DNA of 11,297 bases from CAJBIL01 sp049295655 (GTDB lineage Bacteria; Pseudomonadota; Gammaproteobacteria; Burkholderiales; Rhodocyclaceae): the NCBI GenBank assembly GCA_049295655.1, contig JBAQRB010000309.1:1-11297 (forward strand), given 5' to 3'. The notes beneath the pieces are model-generated. The model was not told the origin of the DNA, made no database searches, and saw nothing but the letters and a program-made list of their open reading frames with translations. Of the stretch, positions 1 to 6,445 are shown piece by piece. How positions within the stretch are numbered: position 1 is the first letter of the stretch; the number at the start of each line of letters is the position of its first letter. The translations under genes were made by a program, and so were the position numbers.

Positions 1-883
1 GCGCGGCTGGGCGCCAGACGCCGGCGACGCGGCGGCCGGCCGAGATCAGCACGGCGACGCCGGGGATGTCGAGCGGGTGGATCAGGAAGCCGGCACTGTG
101 GTTGAGCAGCAGCGCGCTGGCCTGTCCCTTGCGCAGCATCTCGTCGATCACCCCCATCATCGCCGTGCCGCCGGCGAGGTACTTGGAGAGCGTCGGCAGG
201 ATCAGCCCGCTGTCGAGCTGCACGGCATTCATCAGCGGCGAGAGCGCGTGCGTCAGCGCGTCGATTGCGCCGCAGGCGCGCAGCGCCATGATCACGGTCA
301 GCGAGAGGACCAGCATCGGGATCGCGCCGACGGCGATCTTGAACGCCTCGGCGCCAGCGCGGTTGATCACGTCGAGTATCCCTTTGGCACTTTCGGCCTG
401 CGGGTGGTGCAGCGTCTCGTCGACGCGATTTTCCTGCGCCGAGAGGCGGCGGCCGAAGCCGTAGTAGGTGGCCGCCGCGGCGACGAGTCCGCCGAGCAGC
501 GAGAAGGCGAGGACGCTGCCGAACTGCAGCCCCATGGCGACCATCGGGAAGACGACGTTGGCCTGCGCCATGGCCATCACCATCGCCAGCGTCGCGGCGA
601 TGTGCCGGTCAGACGCGCCGCGCTGGTCCATCATGGTCAGCGTGGCGACCGGCGCGGCGAAGCTCACGAAGTTGATCTGCAGCGCCGCGAAGACGCCGAG
701 GCCGGTCAGACCGAACGGCTTGAGTACCGGCGCGAGCCGGACCACCAGCCAGTCGAGGACGCCTTTCGCTTCGAGCAGGCGCATCAGCGCGAGCATGACG
801 ACCATGATCGGCAGCAGGACGAAGAGCGACAGCTCGACGGCCGAGCGGCCGGCCTTGAGGATGACGTCAATCAGGATTTCCAT
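1..883 (-). CDS. Nucleoside recognition (Gate) domain membrane protein, 3' end cut by window edge
   Basis: I translated the reverse strand from the ATG at 883-881. The frame stays open for 294 codons to the window edge, so the C-terminus is missing. The product is very hydrophobic, with a segment around residues 15-38 (LSLFVLLPIMVVMLALM) and several more. The stretch LQINFVSFAAPVATLTMM near residues 68-85 and a second half near 175-270 (AFKIAVGAIPMLVLSLTVIM, then LPTLSKYLAGGTAMMGVIDE) match the two-Gate pattern of the nucleoside-recognition/SpmA-SpmB-like family as I know it. This family sits in the cytoplasmic membrane. Its substrate is usually unproven and I do not assign one. It begins 51 bp after the nsrR stop on the same strand, so the two are probably co-transcribed. 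No good Shine-Dalgarno precedes this ATG, which is preceded by a C-rich run, so the start is moderately sure. The family call is fairly sure. Confidence 0.75.
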   Translation of the reverse strand, partial: MEILIDVILKAGRSAVELSLFVLLPIMVVMLALMRLLEAKGVLDWLVVRLAPVLKPFGLTGLGVFAALQINFVSFAAPVATLTMMDQRGASDRHIAATLAMVMAMAQANVVFPMVAMGLQFGSVLAFSLLGGLVAAAATYYGFGRRLSAQENRVDETLHHPQAESAKGILDVINRAGAEAFKIAVGAIPMLVLSLTVIMALRACGAIDALTHALSPLMNAVQLDSGLILPTLSKYLAGGTAMMGVIDEMLRKGQASALLLNHSAGFLIHPLDIPGVAVLISAGRRVAGVWRPAA

Positions 884-934
884 GGGGGTCCGGGGGCTGG
901 ATGGCGGGGAACGAAGGGGCTGCGGGTTTTGCGT

Positions 935-1387
935 TCAATCGCCCTGCGGCACGGCCGCTTCCCGCTGCATGGCCTGTCGCAGCGCCTGCGGGTCCTGCAC
1001 GAGGTCGGCCAGCGTGTAGGCGTCGAGGACCAGGAAGAGGGCGCTCATCGCCTCGTCGAGAATGGCGTGCAGGCGGCACGCCGGCTGGATGCGGCAAGCG
1101 GAATGGTCGGCGAAGCAGGCGACCAGCGAAAAGTCGCTTTCGGTCTGCCGGATCACCTCGCCGACGCCGATCTCGTGCGCCGCCCGCGCCAGGCGGATGC
1201 CGCCGCCCTTGCCGCGAACGGTCTCGATGTGGCCGCTGCGCCCGAGCTGGTGCACCACCTTCATCAGGTGGTTTTCCGAAATTTCATGGGCAGCGGCAAT
1301 CTCGGCAATGGTCCCCAGCCGCGCCGGCTGGACGCCCAGATACATCAGCACGCGCAGGCTGTAATCGGAAAAGGTGCTCAGTCGCAT
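935..1387 (-). CDS. nsrR: Rrf2-family NO-sensing transcriptional repressor, NsrR type
   Basis: This 150-residue protein is full length for the Rrf2 family. A winged helix-turn-helix fills the N-terminal half (MRLSTFSDYSLRVLMYLG, then ISENHLMKVVHQLGRSGHI and the wing VRGKGGGIRLAR at about 57-68). Asp8 and Cys91, Cys98 and Cys104 (ACFADHSACRIQPACRL) fit the known ligands of the NsrR [4Fe-4S] cluster, an aspartate near residue 8 and three cysteines. The end LDAYTLADLV is also typical of NsrR. NsrR proteins repress NO-detoxification and respiratory genes until NO destroys the cluster. The gene is divergent from ccoG and shares a 131-bp control region with it. A TATAAT box (minus strand, 1411-1406) leaves a leader of only about a dozen bases and I see no clear Shine-Dalgarno. 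The close alternative is another cluster-binding Rrf2 repressor such as an IscR relative, but the C-x6-C-x5-C spacing and overall sequence favour NsrR. Confidence 0.85.
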   Translation of the reverse strand: MRLSTFSDYSLRVLMYLGVQPARLGTIAEIAAAHEISENHLMKVVHQLGRSGHIETVRGKGGGIRLARAAHEIGVGEVIRQTESDFSLVACFADHSACRIQPACRLHAILDEAMSALFLVLDAYTLADLVQDPQALRQAMQREAAVPQGD

Positions 1388-1398
1388 TGTCGGTCGCT

Positions 1399-1421
1399 AA
1401 GGTTTATTATAGATATTGCTT
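1399..1421. promoter_or_regulatory. Candidate NsrR/Rrf2 operator over the nsrR -10 box
   Basis: This is a 23-bp imperfect dyad of the form AAG-N3-TAT-N5-ATA-N3-CTT. It covers the minus-strand TATAAT at 1411-1406 that would serve nsrR. Rrf2 repressors such as NsrR bind dyads of about this size (two 11-bp arms around one base). It agrees with the E. coli NsrR consensus at only about 13 of 22 positions, so identity rests mainly on length, position and symmetry. If bound, it would give autorepression. Confidence 0.35.
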
Positions 1422-1453
1422 ATGCAGCGCAGGGTTGCTACGATAAACCCTCT

Positions 1454-1459
1454 TATAAT
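1454..1459 (+). promoter_or_regulatory. -10 box for ccoG
   Basis: This is a perfect TATAAT, 60 bases before the ccoG start. No convincing -35 hexamer lies 16-18 bp upstream (the sequence there is near agggtt), so the promoter may need an activator. I found no good FNR box (TTGAT-N4-ATCAA) at the expected place near 1425. Confidence 0.5.
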
Positions 1460-1476
1460 TTGCATCTTATTGCAAA
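1459..1476. repeat. Inverted repeat TTTGCA-N6-TGCAAA at the ccoG transcription start
   Basis: This is a perfect 6-bp inverted repeat with a 6-base spacer. It begins inside the -10 box and covers the predicted transcription start of ccoG. Positions 1458-1468 match one NsrR half-site (AAATGCATCTT in E. coli) at 9 of 11 bases, though the partner half-site is not present. A repressor bound here would block ccoG directly. Which protein binds is not known. Confidence 0.4.
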
Positions 1477-1518
1477 CTCAAGGCGCAATCCAAGCGGATT
1501 GCGACGGTCGGAGCACAA

Positions 1519-2925
1519 ATGACCCAGCAGCCAGCCCGCAGAAAAGTCATCGAAATCAAGCCGGTTCTCGATCCGGACGCCAAGGTCTACCCGCGTTCGA
1601 TCAGCGGCATCTATGCGCAGTGGCGCTGGATTTTCGTCTGGCTGACGCAGATCGTTTTCTACGGCCTGTGCTGGCTGCCTTGGAACGGGCGGCAGGCCAT
1701 CCTGCTCGACATCGATACGCGCAAGTTCTATTTCTTCGACCTCGTTCTCTGGCCGCAGGACACCATCTATCTCGTGCTGCTGATGGTCCTCGGCGCCCTC
1801 GCGCTGTTCCTGTTCACCGCCGTCGCCGGTCGCCTGTGGTGCGGCTACACCTGCCCGCAGACCGTCTACACCGAGATTTTCCTGTGGTTCGAGAAGCTGA
1901 TCGAGGGCGAGCGGCCCAAGCGCATCAAGCTCGACGCGGCGCCGTGGTCGGCGCACAAGCTCGCGGTCAAAAGCGCCAAGCACGCCGTCTGGATCGTTTT
2001 CTCGCTGTGGACGGGCTTCACCTTCGTCGGCTATTTCATGCCGGTGCGCGACCTCGCGAACGATCTGCTGACGCTCTCGCCGGGCGCCTGGTCGTCGTTC
2101 TGGGTCGGCTTCTACGCGCTGATGACCTACGGCAACGCGGGTTTCCTGCGCGAGCAGATGTGCCGGCAGATCTGCCCCTACGCGCGCTTCCAGTTCGTCA
2201 TGTTCGACCCCGATACCTTGATCATCGCCTACGACACCGAACGCGGCGACGCGCGCGGCCCCCGCGCCAAGGGCGTCGATCCGAAGACCATCGGGCTTGG
2301 CGACTGCGTCGATTGCAGCATCTGCGTCCAGGTCTGCCCGACCGGCATCGACATCCGCGACGGCCTGCAGAACGAATGCATCGGCTGCGCCGCGTGCATC
2401 GACGCCTGCGACCAGGTGATGGACAAGATGGACTACCCGCGCGGCCTGATCCGCTACTCGACCGAAAACGCCGTCGTCAGGCGCTACACGCCGAAGGACA
2501 TCGTGCGCCGCGCGTTCCGGCCGCGCACGATCATCTACGCGGCGATTCTCTGCCTGCTCACCGCGGCGACCGCCTGGTCGCTGGCGACGCGCGTGCCGCT
2601 CAAGGTCAACGTGCTGAAGGACAGAAGCGTACTGTCGCGCGAAGCCGACGACGGCAGCATCGAGAACTCCTACCAGTTGCAGATCATGAACACCGGCGAC
2701 CAGACGCGGACCTTCAAGATCAGCGTCGCCGGCATCGACGGCATCCATCTCGACAACAGCCAGCCGGTCACCGTTCCCGGCGGCGAGATCGGCAACCTGA
2801 CCGCCATCGTCCGCGCCGACCCCGGCGCGGCGAAGTCCGGCGCACGGGCGATCAGTTTCCGCATCGAAGACGTTGCCGCGAGCAGCGTCGGCGTCAGCGA
2901 AAACGCGAAATTCTGGATGCCTTAG
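1519..2925 (+). CDS. ccoG: Cytochrome c oxidase accessory protein CcoG (RdxA/FixG)
   Basis: This 468-residue integral membrane iron-sulfur protein has the family's usual length. CcoG is known to reduce Cu(II) to Cu(I) for copper insertion into cbb3-type oxidase at the cytoplasmic membrane. Visible features: hydrophobic segments near 32-52, 85-107, 156-173, 193-207 and 333-352; membrane-associated cysteine pairs C108/C112 (WCGYTCPQ) and C215/C219 (MCRQICPY); and two [4Fe-4S] ferredoxin motifs, C263/C266/C269/C273 and C287/C290/C293/C297. After the last membrane helix comes a C-terminal Ig-like FixG domain of about 110 residues. All key cysteines are present. The ATG has GGAG at 1510-1513, five bases upstream. 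No ccoNOQP or ccoHIS genes lie beside it in the window. It is divergent from nsrR, which suggests NO control, but only the shared control region supports that. Confidence 0.93.
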   Translation: MTQQPARRKVIEIKPVLDPDAKVYPRSISGIYAQWRWIFVWLTQIVFYGLCWLPWNGRQAILLDIDTRKFYFFDLVLWPQDTIYLVLLMVLGALALFLFTAVAGRLWCGYTCPQTVYTEIFLWFEKLIEGERPKRIKLDAAPWSAHKLAVKSAKHAVWIVFSLWTGFTFVGYFMPVRDLANDLLTLSPGAWSSFWVGFYALMTYGNAGFLREQMCRQICPYARFQFVMFDPDTLIIAYDTERGDARGPRAKGVDPKTIGLGDCVDCSICVQVCPTGIDIRDGLQNECIGCAACIDACDQVMDKMDYPRGLIRYSTENAVVRRYTPKDIVRRAFRPRTIIYAAILCLLTAATAWSLATRVPLKVNVLKDRSVLSREADDGSIENSYQLQIMNTGDQTRTFKISVAGIDGIHLDNSQPVTVPGGEIGNLTAIVRADPGAAKSGARAISFRIEDVAASSVGVSENAKFWMP

Positions 2926-3103
2926 CGCGCAGAACGCGCGCAGAAGCATTCCCGGGAAGTCTCGACGTGCGGAAAGGTCGAGCCCGCAGTCCGCGCTGAT
3001 GCGATAAACCCGCGACTTGGCGTCGATCAACAGGCCGGCCCGGTGGTAAGCTCGAGCCACCCAGCCATGCGTAGCCGATCGGCTGCGATCAGGAACTGCC
3101 CAC
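2926..3103 (+). other. Intergenic leader before the c-di-GMP operon, with small inverted repeats
   Basis: This 178-bp gap holds three symmetric elements. The first is a GCGCG/CGCGC stem directly after the ccoG stop. The second is a 6-bp stem CTCGAC (2961-2966) with GTCGAG (2977-2982). The third is a perfect 12-bp palindrome AGCCGATCGGCT at 3073-3084, just before the Shine-Dalgarno AGGA at 3091-3094. None is followed by a T-run, so I do not call an intrinsic terminator. I see no convincing sigma-70 promoter and no structure that I could recognise as a c-di-GMP riboswitch. Confidence 0.4.
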
Positions 3104-6100
3104 GTGAGCCAAAGCGACAACCCGTTTTACCAGTTGGCCGAGAGTTCGCCGGACGCCATCTTCGTCGGCGCCCAAGGGCGCTTCACTTATGCCAATCCCG
3201 CCGCACTGCGCTTGTTCGGCGCAGTTTCTCTGGCGCAGTTGCTCGGCCAGCCGATTCTCGAGCGCATCCACCCGGATGACCGGGCGGCCGTCGCTGCGCG
3301 CATCAAGCGGCTCTACGAGCAGCGGGAAAGCGCACCGCAGCTCGAGGAAACCTATCTGCGCCTGGACGGCACGCCGGTCGACGTCGAGGTTTGCGCGGTT
3401 CCCTTCCGCTTCGACGGCGAGGAAAGCGGCCTCGTCTTCGTGCGCGACATCAGCCAGCGCAAGCGCGCGCAGGCCGACTTGCGCCAGAATCAGCATCTCC
3501 TGCAATCGATCATCGACAACTCGACGGCGGTCATTTTCGTCAAGGATGTGCACGGCCGTTATTTGCTGGTCAACCGGCGTTATAGCGAACTGTTCCACGT
3601 CAGCAACGAGGCCATCCAGGGCCGCAGCGACCACGACATGTTTGCGCCGGAGGTAGCCGCTGCCGTGCTTGCCGCCGACCGGCAGGTACTCGCCGCCGGA
3701 ACGGCGCTCGAGTTCGAGGAAATCATCCCGCACGACGACGGGCTGCATACTTGGCTCGCGCTCAAATTTCCCCTGCGTGATGCGGCCGGACAAGCCTATG
3801 CCGTCTGCGGAATCGCCACCGACATCAGCGAGCGCAAGCATGCCGAGGCGAAAATCTGCGCGCTCAACGAGCGCCTGGAGCAACGGGTCGGCGAGCGGAC
3901 GCTCGAGCTGCACGCCAAGGAAGAACTGCTGCGTGAATCGCTGGCGCTCAACGAGAACATCCTGATCACCTCGGCGGCCGGGGTCCTCGCTTATCGGCAG
4001 GACGGCCAGTGCGTGCTGGCCAATCCGGCGGTGGCCGAACTGGTCGGCGGCAGCCTGCCGCAGCTGCTGGAGCAGAACTTCCGCAATATCGCCTCGTGGC
4101 GCGCCTCGGGCCTCTACGATGTGGCGGAACGGGTGCTCGCGAGCGGCATCCATGAGGAGATCGAAACCGGCGTCAAATCCACTTTTGGCCGCGAGATCTG
4201 GGTGCACGGTCAGTTTTCCCGCTTCGTCAGCCACGGCGAGCCGCATCTGCTGTTGATGCTGCACGACATCACCGAGCAGCATCTGGCGCTCGAAGCCCTG
4301 GCCGAGCGCGAACGCGAGTTCCGCGCGCTGGCCGACAACGTTCCGGACAACGTCGTTCGCTACGATCTCGATGGGCGCCTCCTTTACCTCAACAAGACGC
4401 TGGAGGCCACGCTGGGGCGTCCGGCCGCCGAACTGCTCGGCAAGAATGCACGCGAGAACTTCCCCGACGGGCGTTTCGACGCGCTGGCCGAGGTGGTCCT
4501 GCGCGTCGGTGCGACTGGCGAAAGCGTCGATTTCGAACAGATCGTCCCCGGACCGGATGGCGACTCGCGCTATCACGCGATCCGCCTCGTTGCCGAACTG
4601 GGGCCGGATGGCCGGCCGGTGAGCGTGCTCGCCGTCGGCCGCGACCTGACCGCGCAGAAGAAGGCCGAAGAGGAGTTGCGCCTTGCCGCCAGCGTCTTCC
4701 ACAACTCGGCGGAGGGCGTCCTGGTCACCGACGCCGATTGCCGTATCGTTTCGGTCAATCCGGCGTTCAGCGAGATCACCGGCTACAGCAGAGCCGAGGC
4801 GCTCGGGCAAAAGCCCAGCCTGTTGCGTTCCGACCGCCACGAGCCCGAGTTCTACAGTGCGCTATGGGCTTCGCTGCAAGCGCAGGGCCGCTGGCAGGGC
4901 GAGATCTGGAACCGCAAGAAGGGCGGCGAGGCGTATCTCGAGTGGCTGACGATCAACCGCATCGACGACGGTGCCGGCCGGCCCGTGCGTTACGTCTCGG
5001 TGTTCCACGACATCACCGAGATGCGGCGCAAGGACGAGCGCATCGAGCACCTGGCCTTCCACGACGCGCTGACCGAACTGCCCAACCGCACCTTGATGCT
5101 CGAGCGCCTGCAGCACGCCGTGAAGCGTAGCCAGCGCGAACATCGCCGATTGTCGGTGACCTTCATCGACCTCGACCGCTTCAAGAGCGTCAACGATTGC
5201 CTCGGGCACGACATCGGCGACCTGCTGCTGCAGGAGGTCGCGCAGCGCGTCAAGGGCCGGCTGCGCGCGATGGATACGGTGGCGCGCCTGGGCGGCGACG
5301 AGTTCGTCGTGCTCATGGAAGACCTGCAGGACGCCGGCGATTGTGCCTGCCTGGCGCAGGAGCTGATCGCCGAAATCGCGCGGCCGATGCTGTTGCAGGG
5401 CCATCAAGTCCAGATCGGCGCATCGATGGGCACGGCTTTCTTTCCCGAAGACGGCAGCGAGCCGCTGGCGCTGATGAAATGCGCCGACCTCGCGATGTAC
5501 GCCGCCAAGGCCGCCGGACGCAACACCTACCGTTTCTTCCAGCCGGGCATGCTCGAGCGGACCAGCCAGCGCCTGACGCTGGAAATGGAGCTGCGCCGCG
5601 CCATCGGCAGGGGCGAGCTGGCGTTGCACTACCAGCCCAAGGTCGCCCTGACGAGCGGCAAGGCGCTCGGCGTCGAGGCGCTGGTGCGCTGGCGGCACCC
5701 GCTGCGTGGGCTATTGCTGCCGATCGATTTCATCCCGGTTGCCGAAGAAAGCGGACTGATCGTCGAGCTCGGCGCCTGGGTGCTCGGCGAGGCCTGCCGC
5801 CAGGCCGCCGAATGGCGGGCTGCCGGTCGCGGCATGAAGGTTGCGGTCAATGTCTCGGCGCGCGAACTCAATGCGGGCGACCTCGTCGAGCGCATCGCCG
5901 GGCTGGTCGCGCGGCACGGCATGCTGCCGGCCGACCTCGAGATCGAATTGACCGAGAGCGCGGTGATGGCCGATCCGGAGCACGTCGCCGGCATTTTCGC
6001 CAAACTGCGCGCACTGGGCGTCACCATCGCGGTGGACGATTTCGGCACCGGCTATTCGAGCCTGGCCTACTTGCGCCGCTTGCCGATCGACGTGCTGAAG

Positions 6101-6352
6101 ATCGACCGCTCGTTCGTCATCGATGCGGAACGCAACGAAGAGGACGCGCAGATCGTCAAGACGATTCTCGCCCTCGGCCAGGCGCTCAAGCTGACGGTCG
6201 TCACCGAAGGCGTCGAGACGCGCGGCCAGGCCGATCTGCTGCAATCGCTCGGCTGCGATCTCGCCCAGGGCTATCTTTTTTCGCGGGCGCTGCCGGCGAG
6301 CGAGTTGCTCGCCTGGCTGGATGCGAACGATGGAAAGGCCGGGCGCTGTTGA
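3104..6352 (+). CDS. Five-PAS diguanylate cyclase/phosphodiesterase (GGDEF-EAL)
   Basis: This 1082-residue protein has no membrane segment, so it should be cytoplasmic. Domains in order: PAS at about 6-118, PAS 126-245, a coiled stretch 247-280 (LNERLEQRVGERTLELHAKE), PAS 281-392, PAS 398-520, PAS 525-645, GGDEF 647-812 and EAL 822-1070. The cyclase motif GGDEF is intact at 730-734, with the inhibitory site RAMD at 721-724. The EAL motif is intact at 858-860, and the later metal and catalytic motifs are present (NVSAREL, ELTESAVM, DDFGTGYSS, KIDRSF, VTEGVET, and the Gln in AQGYLFSRA). Both c-di-GMP synthesis and hydrolysis to pGpG are therefore possible, and the net activity cannot be read from sequence. 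No PAS cofactor is evident. The GTG start is chosen because AGGA lies nine bases upstream. The next gene begins 94 bases after the stop on the same strand, which suggests an operon. Confidence 0.93.
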   Translation: MSQSDNPFYQLAESSPDAIFVGAQGRFTYANPAALRLFGAVSLAQLLGQPILERIHPDDRAAVAARIKRLYEQRESAPQLEETYLRLDGTPVDVEVCAVPFRFDGEESGLVFVRDISQRKRAQADLRQNQHLLQSIIDNSTAVIFVKDVHGRYLLVNRRYSELFHVSNEAIQGRSDHDMFAPEVAAAVLAADRQVLAAGTALEFEEIIPHDDGLHTWLALKFPLRDAAGQAYAVCGIATDISERKHAEAKICALNERLEQRVGERTLELHAKEELLRESLALNENILITSAAGVLAYRQDGQCVLANPAVAELVGGSLPQLLEQNFRNIASWRASGLYDVAERVLASGIHEEIETGVKSTFGREIWVHGQFSRFVSHGEPHLLLMLHDITEQHLALEALAEREREFRALADNVPDNVVRYDLDGRLLYLNKTLEATLGRPAAELLGKNARENFPDGRFDALAEVVLRVGATGESVDFEQIVPGPDGDSRYHAIRLVAELGPDGRPVSVLAVGRDLTAQKKAEEELRLAASVFHNSAEGVLVTDADCRIVSVNPAFSEITGYSRAEALGQKPSLLRSDRHEPEFYSALWASLQAQGRWQGEIWNRKKGGEAYLEWLTINRIDDGAGRPVRYVSVFHDITEMRRKDERIEHLAFHDALTELPNRTLMLERLQHAVKRSQREHRRLSVTFIDLDRFKSVNDCLGHDIGDLLLQEVAQRVKGRLRAMDTVARLGGDEFVVLMEDLQDAGDCACLAQELIAEIARPMLLQGHQVQIGASMGTAFFPEDGSEPLALMKCADLAMYAAKAAGRNTYRFFQPGMLERTSQRLTLEMELRRAIGRGELALHYQPKVALTSGKALGVEALVRWRHPLRGLLLPIDFIPVAEESGLIVELGAWVLGEACRQAAEWRAAGRGMKVAVNVSARELNAGDLVERIAGLVARHGMLPADLEIELTESAVMADPEHVAGIFAKLRALGVTIAVDDFGTGYSSLAYLRRLPIDVLKIDRSFVIDAERNEEDAQIVKTILALGQALKLTVVTEGVETRGQADLLQSLGCDLAQGYLFSRALPASELLAWLDANDGKAGRC

Positions 6353-6445
6353 TTGCCGCTGTTTCTTGATGTGCATCAGGTTCCGTTAGGCTGGATTTGC
6401 TTATCGTTGGAACAGGGGCCGGTATCACACAGACTGGCAAAAAAA

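Noticed and set aside
1416..1429. FNR/ANR box upstream of ccoG
   Set aside because: TTGCT-TATG-CAGCG has only a partial left half and no right half, so it does not meet the TTGAT-N4-ATCAA pattern.
77..1522. Long plus-strand reading frame opposite the Gate-domain and nsrR genes
   Set aside because: The translation is Arg/His/Asp-rich with no domain. It is the antisense of two recognisable genes, a common artefact at high GC.
2926..3103. c-di-GMP riboswitch before the c-di-GMP operon
   Set aside because: I could not find the conserved core of either known class. Only short unrelated stems are present.
1453..3120. 555-codon minus-strand frame opposite ccoG
   Set aside because: ccoG is unmistakable on the other strand. 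The antisense product is low-complexity Ala/Asp/Arg sequence.
3089..4840. 583-codon minus-strand frame opposite the five-PAS enzyme
   Set aside because: It lies opposite confident PAS domains and shows no recognisable family.
5197..6369. Alternative plus-strand frame inside the GGDEF-EAL region
   Set aside because: It is Arg-rich and overlaps fully conserved GGDEF and EAL motifs in another frame.
6353..6445. TTG start giving a 31-residue extension of the second cyclase
   Set aside because: There is no ribosome binding site, the TTG is simply the first codon after the previous stop, and the ATG at 6446 places the first membrane helix at a normal position.
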